Source: Desulfovibrio ferrophilus (GTDB lineage: Bacteria > Desulfobacterota > Desulfovibrionia > Desulfovibrionales > Desulfovibrionaceae). From it: 64,000 nt of DNA. This document shows, one piece after another, positions 25,052-33,522 of the stretch; the first letter of the stretch is position 1, and each line of letters starts with the position of its first letter. The translations under genes and the position numbers were made by a program. Below the pieces are notes generated by a model. That model was not told the origin of the DNA. It saw only the letters and a program-made list of their open reading frames with translations, and did not search any database. Where the stretch lies: assembly GCF_003966735.1 (NCBI RefSeq), contig NZ_AP017378.1, forward strand, positions 1 through 64,000. Direction: 5' to 3'.

Positions 25052-26461
25052 TCAGATTCCGGCTGTCCGGCCGGGGAAATGATCCTTGTCGAATTCGATG
25101 ATGGCTTGTGCACCTGGGCCTGTGGAGAAGGTGATGCTTCCCATGAGCTGGTAGGTCACGATGTTGTTGATCAGCTTCATGCCCATGCTGTCCGTGTTCT
25201 CAGGGTCCAGACCTTCTGGGATGCCGGGGCCGCTGTCGCGCATTTCGATGGTGATGGCGGGTCCCTGTTGCTTCATGGTGATATGGATGTTGCCGTCTTT
25301 GCGTCCATTGAAAGCGTGCTTGTAGGAGTTGGTCAGCAGTTCGTTCAGGACCATGCCCAGAGGTGTGGCTGCCACGATGGGCAGATGGATGGAGTCGGCC
25401 ACTATGTGGGCTTCGATCTGTGAGGCGTTGTAGACTCGCACCAGATACGAGTTAAGGTCTTTGGCGTACTTGCCCATGTCGATGTGATCGATGGTTTCGT
25501 TCTGATAGAGCTGGGTGTGCACCAGGCTGATGCCGTGGACCTTGCTCGAGAGTTCGGTGCAGATGTCCAGAACTTCCTTGTTGGCGGCACGTCGGCCTGC
25601 CATGTCCAGCAGGCTGGCGACGATCTGCAGGTTGTTTTTGACCCGGTGGTGAATTTCCTGCAGCAGCAGCTCCTTCTCCGCAAGAGAATTCTTGATTTTG
25701 TCAGCCATGAGTCCACGTTCGCTGATTTCGCGTTCCAACAGGCGGTTGGCCCTGATCAAATCGGAAGTGCGCTCGCGTACGGAATCCTCCAGGCGATCAC
25801 GGTGCTTGGTCAGTTCCTGCTCTGCATTGAGCCTGCGGTGAAGCTCCAGGTTCAGGAGTTGTTTCTGGTGGGTGAAGTAGGCGATGAGCAATGCGATAAA
25901 GACTGTTGCCGCTGCAGCGTAGATGCCTGCAGCCAGGGTCGCTGGTCGCTCGGCTATCATCAGCATATCCAGTAAACCCAGTATTTGCCCCGTCTCCGTG
26001 TGAACCGGGAAGGACAACCTGAAGGCATTGTGCCCTGCGACGGTTTCGTCATCCACGTAGGATTCGTTGGTCTGGAGAACCTGAAGCTGTGTTTGGGTGG
26101 CTGGTTGCCCCAGTCGGGACGGCCATGTGCTGGCAAGGGCTTTGTAGTTGCCGTTGCTATCGGTTGTGTACAGGGTCAGCCGGACAATGCGTTTGTCTCG
26201 TCTGGCGATGTTGTCCAATTCTGCCTGGAGCCGAAAGGCATCTGTAGTCGGAGTTGCAAAGCGACCCAACACTCGCTCAAGACCTCTGGCCGCAGTCAGC
26301 ATTTGTGCGGTCTGGTTTTGACGGTCCTGATGCAGGATGGATAAGGTGGAGAAGGCAGAAAGTGCCAGGAACAGTGCCATGATCAAGGTGATCACGAGCT
26401 TGCTGTGTGTGTTACTCCGGCTGGGGGGAGTCTGGTAGGAGTCGGATGTGGTACTGTCCAT
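25052..26461 (-). CDS. Membrane sensor histidine kinase, HisKA_2 type
   Basis: 469 residues. N-terminal helix (about 22-43), a periplasmic region of about 130 residues, and a second membrane helix near 180-200. A coiled linker leads to the phosphoacceptor region EIHHRVKNNLQIVASLL (HisKA_2 signature, His in EIHHRV) and an HATPase domain with GMVLNELLTNSYKHAF and RDSGPGIP. The usual partner is a response regulator or a two-component output with no DNA-binding domain; none is adjacent. Sensed signal unknown. Confidence 0.92.
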   Translation of the reverse strand: MDSTTSDSYQTPPSRSNTHSKLVITLIMALFLALSAFSTLSILHQDRQNQTAQMLTAARGLERVLGRFATPTTDAFRLQAELDNIARRDKRIVRLTLYTTDSNGNYKALASTWPSRLGQPATQTQLQVLQTNESYVDDETVAGHNAFRLSFPVHTETGQILGLLDMLMIAERPATLAAGIYAAAATVFIALLIAYFTHQKQLLNLELHRRLNAEQELTKHRDRLEDSVRERTSDLIRANRLLEREISERGLMADKIKNSLAEKELLLQEIHHRVKNNLQIVASLLDMAGRRAANKEVLDICTELSSKVHGISLVHTQLYQNETIDHIDMGKYAKDLNSYLVRVYNASQIEAHIVADSIHLPIVAATPLGMVLNELLTNSYKHAFNGRKDGNIHITMKQQGPAITIEMRDSGPGIPEGLDPENTDSMGMKLINNIVTYQLMGSITFSTGPGAQAIIEFDKDHFPGRTAGI

Positions 26462-26566
26462 CGTGGCGTTGCCGAGAGTGATAGAGGTTTAAACTCTATT
26501 CTACGGTCAGAACGGAAAAAAGGAAAGCAATTGACGAATTGAAGTGAAAGCTTTGTGGCGCAGGCT

Positions 26567-27328
26567 TTAAACGGCGATGTCCAGAGTGACCCCCTTGGTC
26601 GTAGCAGCGGATTCAGGGGAGAGCCCGTCCATGATTCCCTGAGCGGCGTGGGCCAGCACGGAGGCCGCCCCGGGTTCTCCATTGCGGGCGAGGTGATTCT
26701 TGGCTTGAGCAATACCCTTGCGCAGGTTGGTCATGGTCAGGCCGCTTTCGAGGTTGCCTTCAATGATGTCGGCGACACTCTGGGCGATTTCATCTCCAAA
26801 GGTATTTTGGACCTGTTGAATCAGCTCCGGGACCGCCTGGACAATGGTCCCGGATTCGGGCGTTCCAGCGTAGAATTTTTCGCTCAGCCCGTTGTCGAAA
26901 TAGCTATTGAGCGCATCGTTGAGCTCTCCGTTGAATTGGGCAATGACCTTGTCTCCACCCTCGAAACCGAAGTTGCGGTCCATGAAGCGGATCACATCCA
27001 GAAGGCCTTTCCCCAAGGCATCTTCGGTGATTTCACCTTCACCGATACGGCTGTAGACAATGCCCATGGCGGCGGTGGCGGCGTCGGGTCCGAACTGGTC
27101 ACCGATAAAGTCGACAGAGTTGATCAGGGCGGATGCCAGGTCTGAAGTGTCGTTTTCGCTTTGATCAGCCTGAGTCTGTAGACGCAGGGTCAGGTCCGTG
27201 GCAAACCCGGTCGCAGCATCGTGGGTACGATCCATGCCTTGAGGCAACAGCAGCCCTGTGGACTGCTGCCGTTCGGAAGTGGGCGCCGTAATGGTAAGCG
27301 GCTGATAGGCGATGGATGTAACGTTCAT
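26567..27328 (-). CDS. Conserved-looking protein of unknown function
   Basis: 253 residues with no signal peptide or membrane helix. It is mostly helical and acidic, with Gly/Ala-rich segments (SVDFIGDQFGPDAATAAMG, DVIRFMDRNFGFEGGDKVI). No catalytic motif recognised. It lies between the kinase gene and the GGDEF-PilZ gene on the same strand, but the 80-bp gap to its upstream neighbour leaves co-transcription open. Confidence 0.75.
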   Translation of the reverse strand: MNVTSIAYQPLTITAPTSERQQSTGLLLPQGMDRTHDAATGFATDLTLRLQTQADQSENDTSDLASALINSVDFIGDQFGPDAATAAMGIVYSRIGEGEITEDALGKGLLDVIRFMDRNFGFEGGDKVIAQFNGELNDALNSYFDNGLSEKFYAGTPESGTIVQAVPELIQQVQNTFGDEIAQSVADIIEGNLESGLTMTNLRKGIAQAKNHLARNGEPGAASVLAHAAQGIMDGLSPESAATTKGVTLDIAV

Positions 27329-27408
27329 GGTTTTCTCCGCCAGAGGCGACTTTCTGTCTTATCGGACAGCAGAGCCGACACTTTAGACCCTGGCGGGGAA
27401 GAGTGGAT

Positions 27409-28599
27409 TCAATCGGAGGAAGGAGGACTGACGCCCAGCAGGGCGTGCAGCCCCTCTCGTTGGGGGGTGGAAAGGTTGCTGAAAGTGATGCCCGTGCGCC
27501 AGATGCCTCCATTGGCAGATTCCGCCCAGACAGTCCGTGCCTTGGTCACGGACAATGTCAGCTCTTTTTGCTTGTCCTGAAGCATCAAGGATAAATCCTT
27601 GCCGGGTTCCATAACCACGGGAACCTCGCAACGAACACCCCATGTCGAAAGGTCCAGCATCCGGGCCATGACCGGTGTGGCTCCCTTTTTACGGATCTGG
27701 CACTGAGTGCTTGCCTTTGCAGGGTACCGCTTGCTGCGCCGATAGTCATCGGACTGGGTACAGACCTGGTTGCGACCCTGCCCCTTGGCCCGATACAACG
27801 CGCGGTCAGCCGCTTCGATGAGAGCAATGGGGTCTTCGCCATCATCGGGACAGGCCGAGAGGCCGATGGACAGCGTCACAGGGCGTAGCGGATCACCCAC
27901 CGAGTCCAGAGGGGTGTGACTTTCCATTGCGACACGCAGGCGTTCGGCCACCACGATGGCGTCTTCCTTTGACGTGTGGGGCAGGATAAAAGCAAATTCT
28001 TCCCCGCCGTAGCGAATGGCCTGGTCCATCAGGCGCGCGGATTTGCGCATGATGCTTCCCACGGAAGCCAGGGCTTTATCCCCGCCCGCATGGCCGAATG
28101 TGTCGTTGAAATCCTTGAAGTGGTCGATATCCGCCATGAGCAGGGCCATGGGGCGTTTCAGGCGGCGTGAGCGTTCGATTTCCTTCTGGAGTTCCGCGGT
28201 GAAGTAGCGGCGATTGAACAGCCCGGTTAGATCGTCGATCATCATCAGTCGTTGGCACTGGGCCAGAGTATCCGCCTCCAGAGTGACCGGAGCGACCAGA
28301 TGTGGGCAGACGCTGGTAAAATAGTCGATCATCGTGGCCAACAGCCCGATGTCGCGCTCTGCCAGAATGCGCATGCTTTCGCGATGGTTGACGATGGCTA
28401 TCCAGTGCTCGCGCGCTTCATCTGCGGGAAGCTGGATATGGCTGAGAAAGTGAATTGCTTCGGCAAAGATGTTCTTTCCGAACTTGTGGGCAAGGCGCGT
28501 GCAGAACTTCTTGGCAGATTCCTTTTCTTTACGGGGGACTGCAAGAAAGGCAGTGAGTTTAGGATTGGTTCCCAGGAAGGTGGCAGGTGGTTGCTCCAT
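27409..28599 (-). CDS. GGDEF-PilZ fusion (diguanylate cyclase with own c-di-GMP receptor)
   Basis: 396 residues. An N-terminal helical domain (1-115) of unknown class precedes a GGDEF domain with intact GGEEF (198-202), an intact I-site RLMD (189-192) and DIDHFKDFND. A PilZ domain follows, with RxxxR at 287-291 (RRSKR) and DxSxxG at 316-321 (DLSTWG). It should make c-di-GMP, be inhibited by it, and bind it at the PilZ domain, which suggests self-sensing or local signalling. The divergent small cysteine protein gene starts 208 bp away. Confidence 0.92.
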   Translation of the reverse strand: MEQPPATFLGTNPKLTAFLAVPRKEKESAKKFCTRLAHKFGKNIFAEAIHFLSHIQLPADEAREHWIAIVNHRESMRILAERDIGLLATMIDYFTSVCPHLVAPVTLEADTLAQCQRLMMIDDLTGLFNRRYFTAELQKEIERSRRLKRPMALLMADIDHFKDFNDTFGHAGGDKALASVGSIMRKSARLMDQAIRYGGEEFAFILPHTSKEDAIVVAERLRVAMESHTPLDSVGDPLRPVTLSIGLSACPDDGEDPIALIEAADRALYRAKGQGRNQVCTQSDDYRRSKRYPAKASTQCQIRKKGATPVMARMLDLSTWGVRCEVPVVMEPGKDLSLMLQDKQKELTLSVTKARTVWAESANGGIWRTGITFSNLSTPQREGLHALLGVSPPSSD

Positions 28600-28807
28600 G
28601 GGGTGCTCCTTGTTCCGCTGGCTTTGTGTCCTTGAATCGGACTCATCGAGAAATGGTCCGATGGGCCTATTTAGCTTACGCGAATTTTGCGCTGAGCGTC
28701 AACGCAGAGCAGATGGCGAGCCTAGAACCATAAGGCTTGACGGGCTTCACCATGCTTGTTTTATCTGCTATTTGACTGATAAATCAGGATAACGAGGAGA
28801 TGAAATC

Positions 28808-28987
28808 ATGATGTTGCCTCAGGACGAAGCCAGGTTCAAATACTGCCCCTTGCTCAAGACCAGTGACGACAAATTTCGGATGTGTCAGGGGGACCAATGC
28901 ATGATGTGGCGTTTCAAGGACCCCGAAAAGAAGGGCGAAGGAGATGAGGGATATTGCGGATTGGCTGGCAAGCCCATGGGAGCATAA
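28808..28987 (+). CDS. 59-residue four-cysteine protein
   Basis: A short gene with a good ribosome site (GAGGAG at 28794-28799). Translation starts MMLPQDEARFKYCPLLK and ends YCGLAGKPMGA. The four cysteines (13, 26, 31 and 50) are spaced C-x12-C-x4-C-x18-C, which could bind zinc or an Fe-S cluster. No membrane helix. I do not recognise the family. It is transcribed away from the GGDEF-PilZ gene. Confidence 0.72.
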   Translation: MMLPQDEARFKYCPLLKTSDDKFRMCQGDQCMMWRFKDPEKKGEGDEGYCGLAGKPMGA

Positions 28988-29047
28988 CAGCCCTTCGCAG
29001 CTTTACGCAGGAAGTGTCGTGTTTGTGGAAAGTGGAGTCTCTGGGAC

Positions 29048-29515
29048 TTATTCGTTCCCCCAGGGGTGGGTGAATATCCAGTCTCCGCAGACCAGGTCTC
29101 CATGGGCAGAGCCCTTGGCAGGGTCCAGGAGTTCGTCCTCGTCCGGAGGTCTTTGCCCCGGCGGGATGATCTCGGCCCTGAGCGGACAGCCCAAACCATA
29201 GGGGGGAAGCAGTTGCTCCGCTCCTTCCTGATGTAAGGCAATGGCTTTACCTTCCATCGCTGTACACTTCTCACAAGGGACACCTTTCCCATCCCGTCTG
29301 ATTCGGGCGTAGAGTTCTTCGCCGGAAAGGATGGCCTCGATTAGTTCGGCTGAGCCATTCATGACGGGTTGCATCCTGTCCAGAAAGGCCTGGATATCGT
29401 CCGGGTCGGCATCATGTTCTTCAAACATCAGCCAGACGATCTGGCCGGAAAGGCGCCTCAATAGGGGGTGTCTGTCCAATAATTGGGCAGTGGTGGGGGT
29501 GTTTGAACTGCTCAT
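29048..29515 (-). CDS. Unknown cytoplasmic protein with a CxxC-Gly-Cys pattern
   Basis: 155 residues from ATG 29515 (MSSSNTPTTAQLLDRHPLLRR); no clear ribosome site, and a GTG at 29608 is an alternative start. A helical N-terminus is followed by CEKCTAMEGKAI and LPPYGLGCPLRAEII. That second part is reminiscent of the C-x2-C...P...C pattern near the end of some phage head-assembly proteins, but the protein is too short and lone to be called phage. Confidence 0.55.
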   Translation of the reverse strand: MSSSNTPTTAQLLDRHPLLRRLSGQIVWLMFEEHDADPDDIQAFLDRMQPVMNGSAELIEAILSGEELYARIRRDGKGVPCEKCTAMEGKAIALHQEGAEQLLPPYGLGCPLRAEIIPPGQRPPDEDELLDPAKGSAHGDLVCGDWIFTHPWGNE

Positions 29516-30060
29516 GGCGGGTTGAATAGCTTTTGTAAGCCCCGGATGCAAGGTCTTGAGAATTTGAAAAGATTCGATATACCGCACTGTTAGGAGATTT
29601 GTACCCACAAGGGTGGCCTTGGCGGTAAATTGTAATTTAACTATCTGATATATTGAGATTTAAAATAATAAATTTTTTAGACTAATTTGTGAGTCCAGTG
29701 GAATCCCTATGGTTTTGTAGGGTTTATAGAGTGGCTTTTGTGGCCGTGAAACTGGCGGGATCCCCTGTGGCGCTTGACTTTCTGGTGTGAAGCGCTCATA
29801 TCTGGAGTCAATGGAAGAGTTCTTTGACAGAGAAAAGACCTGACCTTGCTTCAAGAGGCTTATGCTTCTTGCGAATCCGGTCCGGCTCCGCGGGTCGGCA
29901 CAGGGAACCGGGGGGCACCTCGGCTCTGCCGGATGGATCAAAAGAGAAAAAGACCCGTCCCTGGCAGTTTAGTCAAACGGGATTCTTTTTGAAGCACGTC
30001 CCGAGCCATTCGGGAACAAAATTTTGGCAAGGTACGTCTTAGGGAAACTTTTCAACACAA

Positions 30061-30293
30061 CCTCAACGGCTGATTTCAGGCCCCGTTCGTGAGGGAACGT
30101 TTGGACGAAAACCTTTTCGATTGGCTAGGGCGCGTCGGGAGGCAATATCCGAATGCAACCATTGACAAAGCGGTCAAGGCCTGTCTGTGGGTAACTACCC
30201 AACTTACTGAAATTAAAGTCGGTTGAGGCGAGTCGTACGCAACGTTTGAGAGATCTTCAGCACCCCGCCTCCGTCCTGGAGGCGGGGTTTTTT
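30061..30293 (+). ncRNA. Candidate structured small RNA of unknown class
   Basis: Nested complementary segments: CCTCAAC (30061-30067) with GTTGAGG (30222-30228), and inside it CAGGCC (30077-30082) with GGCCTG (30178-30183). The right side of the internal bubble carries a small hairpin GGGT/ACCC (30190-30201 region), and the RNA would end at the terminator at 30293. Such a closed rod with an open bubble recalls 6S-type RNA, but sequence identity was not established; the 5' end is unknown. Confidence 0.35.
30262..30293 (+). terminator. Strong intrinsic terminator with no upstream gene
   Basis: Stem CCCCGCCTCC/GGAGGCGGGG (30263-30272 with 30278-30287) and six T residues (30288-30293) on the plus strand only. 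Confidence 0.92.
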
Positions 30294-30416
30294 GGTGCAG
30301 TAGAATCAAAGCTGGCGCGGTATGAAATCGGGTTGTTGGTAATTCTGCTTGTCAGGGCTTGATTCCAGTGCGTAACTTGTGGTCAAGTATTGGTATTCAT
30401 GATTGGGGGGGCATTA

Positions 30417-31091
30417 ATGGCGGGATTTTTTGACAGATTGCTGGGGCGCGGCAAGAGCGTCAGGACGGCCCTTGACCGGGACACGTCTTTGGCGCGTATT
30501 GTGGATAGCGTTCTGGAAGGCTGTGAGTACGCGCTGGCTGCCGGTGACGGGGCTGCCGATATGGCGGTGCAACTGGCCAAGCGTCATCCTCATCGTGAGA
30601 TTTTGGCTTGTGAACCTAAAAGTGAGCTGTGCTATCAGGCCCGCAATCGTGCAGGGAATGCCAAGAATATTTATCTGCATAATGTGGCTCCGCGCCAATT
30701 TTTGAATTTGGCGGAAACCGACAAACCCTATCTTTTGGACAAGGATGTATTGGTGGTCCTCACTGTCGCCGGTGGCGGCGCCGAGCGTCGATTCTTTGAT
30801 GAGGTGTCTTTTGTTGCCACGACTTTCGCTGCGCCCTGGCTGCTGGTTTTGGGCAGCAGAGTTCCGGACAGGGACGAGTTTTCCTACGACAGTCATCGTG
30901 GACGCGAATGCTCACTGAAGAATCTTGCCCCTCATCTCGCCAAGACACAGCACACACTCTACCTTCCTGATTACCCTGTGGCGTCCTCCAAACGCCGAGC
31001 CGTTTCCGGCTGGTGCCTAGCCGCACTGGGGCGCAATGCCGTGACTCCATTACCCGAGGAGATTGCCGGACTCGCTATCAAGTCAGGCTGA
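30417..31091 (+). CDS. Unknown protein with a Rossmann-like segment
   Basis: 224 residues; ATG 30417 chosen because GGGGGG lies 6-11 bases upstream (30405-30410). The central part resembles the FkbM or class I methyltransferase fold (EYALAAGDGAADMAVQLAKR then EILACEPKSELCYQARNR) but a complete SAM motif is not clear. No membrane helix. Function unknown. Confidence 0.7.
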   Translation: MAGFFDRLLGRGKSVRTALDRDTSLARIVDSVLEGCEYALAAGDGAADMAVQLAKRHPHREILACEPKSELCYQARNRAGNAKNIYLHNVAPRQFLNLAETDKPYLLDKDVLVVLTVAGGGAERRFFDEVSFVATTFAAPWLLVLGSRVPDRDEFSYDSHRGRECSLKNLAPHLAKTQHTLYLPDYPVASSKRRAVSGWCLAALGRNAVTPLPEEIAGLAIKSG

Positions 31092-31268
31092 TCAACGTAC
31101 CTCGGGCGTTTTTCTATAAGAAGAAAGGCCTCCGTGATGGTCGCTATCGACTCTATCTATATGTAATCCCTGTTTCGGATTCGGACAAACAATTGGTCCG
31201 ATGTTCCCGGTCTGTTTTACATGACGGGGCAGAGTGCGGATTCGTTTGGTCCGCATACTGGGAGCATG

Positions 31269-31802
31269 ATGCCGACAATCCCTGAGATTCCTTTTGAGCC
31301 ACCGCTGCACTGGTTGCGCTCGGTCTGGGCCTACCGTCTTGCACGGTTGGGGCTGGCTATAGTGTTTGTGTATGCCGGGGGCATCAAGCTTGTCGACCCG
31401 CAGGCCTTTGCTGTCGTGATCAGTGGCTATGGTCTGTTACCTGCCGTGCTGGTGGGGCCTGCCTCGATCCTTCTGCCTGTTCTGGAGGTGCTGGCAGGCA
31501 TTGGCCTGATTCTGGATGTGCGTGGAAGTCTGGGCGCGATCCTTGGGATGACCCTCATGTTTCTCGTGGTGCTGGCTTATGGCATCTGGCTGGGCTTGGA
31601 CGTGGATTGCGGCTGCTATGGCCCGGGTGACCCGGAGGGTGTTGCTTTTCACGGTCTTCGTCAGGCTTTTGTGAGAGATCTCATGTTACTGGCCATGATC
31701 GCCTATGCCTATTGGTGGCGTGTGGCCGGGGCTGTTTTGCCGGGCATCCGATACCGGCGTGGTTCGTCAATATTTACTGAAAAGCTGGAGCAACACCGAT
31801 GA
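31269..31802 (+). CDS. MauE/DoxX-family membrane protein
   Basis: 177 residues with four predicted helices and the MauE/DoxX pattern: RLARLGLAIVFVYAGGIKLVDP at the N-terminus and a conserved DVDCGCYGPGDPEG turn containing a Cys-Gly-Cys. Such proteins act in periplasmic redox or disulfide chemistry. Overlaps the downstream rhodanese lipoprotein by four bases (ATGA, 31799-31802). Start at 31269 or the adjacent ATG 31266; GGGAG is at 31260-31264. Confidence 0.85.
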   Translation: MPTIPEIPFEPPLHWLRSVWAYRLARLGLAIVFVYAGGIKLVDPQAFAVVISGYGLLPAVLVGPASILLPVLEVLAGIGLILDVRGSLGAILGMTLMFLVVLAYGIWLGLDVDCGCYGPGDPEGVAFHGLRQAFVRDLMLLAMIAYAYWWRVAGAVLPGIRYRRGSSIFTEKLEQHR

Positions 31803-32329
31803 AGCTGTTCAAGATTCTGTGTCCCGTGGCTCTGATCTGTCTGTTTGCCATGAGCCTTGCTGGCTGCGATCTGCTTGGTCCTGACAAGTTTGCGCAGGAA
31901 GTGGAAAAGGAAAAGGGTGCCGTGAAGCTTGTGCGCGAGATCGAGCGTGGCGATTACGGTCTTGTCACAACGGATGAACTCAAGGCCAAGATGGATGCCA
32001 AGGAAGACATGGTCATCGTCGATACCATGCCCTTTGAAGCCAGCTACAAGAAGAATCATGTGCCCGGTGCCGTGCAGTTCCTGTTCCCCATCCCGGATAT
32101 GAAGGAATGGGATGCCAAGGAAACCGATGGCAAAAGTGCCGAAGAGTACGAGACCCTGCTCGGACCTGACAAGGACAAACTCATTGTCGTTTATTGCGGG
32201 TTCGTGAAATGCACGCGGAGTCATAACGGTGCTGTTTGGGCGCGCAAGTTGGGCTATACCAATGTGGTGCGTTACTCCGGTGGCATCTTTGCCTGGAAGG
32301 GCGCGCAGTATCCTGTGGCCAGTATGTAA
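31799..32329 (+). CDS. Rhodanese-domain lipoprotein
   Basis: 176 residues. Lipobox SLAGC near residue 23 marks a lipid-anchored periplasmic protein. A single rhodanese domain follows, with DTMPFEASYKKNHVPGAV and the active-site loop CGFVKCT (a six-residue loop starting at the putative catalytic Cys). Rhodaneses transfer sulfane sulfur, for example from thiosulfate or persulfide. Translational coupling to the MauE/DoxX gene suggests a joint periplasmic sulfur or thiol redox function. Confidence 0.88.
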   Translation: MKLFKILCPVALICLFAMSLAGCDLLGPDKFAQEVEKEKGAVKLVREIERGDYGLVTTDELKAKMDAKEDMVIVDTMPFEASYKKNHVPGAVQFLFPIPDMKEWDAKETDGKSAEEYETLLGPDKDKLIVVYCGFVKCTRSHNGAVWARKLGYTNVVRYSGGIFAWKGAQYPVASM

Positions 32330-32356
32330 AGACACAACTGACGTCGAATCATTTTC

Positions 32357-32388
32357 AGGCCGGAAGGGTAACCTTCCGGCCTTTTTTG
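32357..32388. terminator. Bidirectional terminator
   Basis: Stem AGGCCGGAAGG/CCTTCCGGCCT (32357-32367 with 32372-32382), loop GTAA, then TTTTT; the next gene is convergent and ends at 32390. Confidence 0.92.
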
Positions 32389-32389
32389 T

Positions 32390-33319
32390 CTAATTAACCA
32401 GGCCGACAAAGATGGGAATGGTCAGGGCCGAGGCCACGGTTTGCACGGTGATGATGGTTGCCATGAGGGTGGTGTCTCCGCCGAGTTGTCGGGCCAGAAT
32501 GTAGCAGGAAGATGCTGTGGGCAGTGCGCAGAACAGCACGGCAACTGTGAGCGCCGGACCGTCGACCCCGAGCAGGATGCACAGGGCCATGGCCAGCAGG
32601 GGGAAGACCATCAGCTTGATGGCCGAGGACAGTGCTATGCCGGGCAGCCCCTGAGCAATGCTGCCGGGTTTGAGTCCTGCCCCCACGGCCAGCAGCCCCA
32701 TGGGCAGGGCGGCACGGCCGATGACAGCCAGGGTGTCATGAAAGGCACTTGGCAGAGGCAGGCCCGATGCATTGAGTGTGAAGCCTGCCACGCAGCCCAG
32801 AATCAGGGGATTGCGCATCAGTTCCAGCAGGAGTCCCTGGCTTGAGCCACTGGCCTTGGAGCCATAACGGGCCAACACCGGTACGCAGAGCAGATTATTG
32901 AGGGAGACAATGGCCAGCAGGGCCACTGCGGACAACGCGATACCCTGATCTCCGAACATCGCGGCTGCACCAGCCAGACCCACGTAAGTGTTGACGCGGA
33001 TGGAGCCTTGAAAGACCGAGGTAAAGGCAGGACCCTCGAAAGGCAGTCGACGGCGCAGGGCGAGAAGGCCCAGAGCCGTGATCAATCCAGTACCAATCAG
33101 AGCCGTGGCCATGGCTGTTGCTTCGGTGCCGAACTCGGCGGTGGACAGTTTGTTTATGAGAAGTGCCGGAAAAAGAACGAAATAGGTGATGCGTTCTGCC
33201 TGGGGCCAGAACCCTTCGCCAGGGAACCGGAAGCGGGACAGGGCATAGCCCAGCAAAATGGCCGCAAATACGGGCGCGAGTGCAGAAATCACAATGTCCT
33301 CCCAATGGATGGGGTGCAC
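32390..33319 (-). CDS. AEC-family transporter (auxin-efflux-carrier type)
   Basis: 309 residues, about ten membrane helices in two repeats, in the size range for bacterial AEC/malonate-type carriers. Family segments: PVFAAILLGYALSRF, RVNTYVGLAGAA, PMGLLAVGAGL and LPTASSCYILARQLGG. Substrate unknown. Start at 33319; no strong ribosome site, so the start is not certain. Confidence 0.88.
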   Translation of the reverse strand: MHPIHWEDIVISALAPVFAAILLGYALSRFRFPGEGFWPQAERITYFVLFPALLINKLSTAEFGTEATAMATALIGTGLITALGLLALRRRLPFEGPAFTSVFQGSIRVNTYVGLAGAAAMFGDQGIALSAVALLAIVSLNNLLCVPVLARYGSKASGSSQGLLLELMRNPLILGCVAGFTLNASGLPLPSAFHDTLAVIGRAALPMGLLAVGAGLKPGSIAQGLPGIALSSAIKLMVFPLLAMALCILLGVDGPALTVAVLFCALPTASSCYILARQLGGDTTLMATIITVQTVASALTIPIFVGLVN

Positions 33320-33522
33320 ATCTGGATCAAGATCGGCGCAGAATAGTCCAATTCAAGGGAGGCGACAATATGCGCAAAGCCGGTGGTTTGGCTCAATACC
33401 GAGACGATTTGGCGAGATGCCTCGGCAAGGTGCCCATTCCTCTGGTTTGAGGATGTGGTTCGGATCATCAGACAGTGTTTCCGCAGTGAGGATAATCTGG
33501 AGCACTGCCCGTAGGCTTCAGC

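Larger units (their letters stand above)
29609..30416. other. 808-bp gene-free region with a candidate small RNA
   Basis: No open frame here has family features or a good ribosome site. The first part (to about 29830) is AT-rich. From about 30060 the sequence can pair as nested helices and ends in a strong plus-strand terminator at 30262-30293 although no plus-strand gene precedes it, so a non-coding transcript is likely. Confidence 0.5.

Noticed and set aside
29048-29515. Prophage head-protein fragment
   Set aside because: Only a short cysteine pattern resembles phage Mu F-type tails; no neighbouring phage genes.
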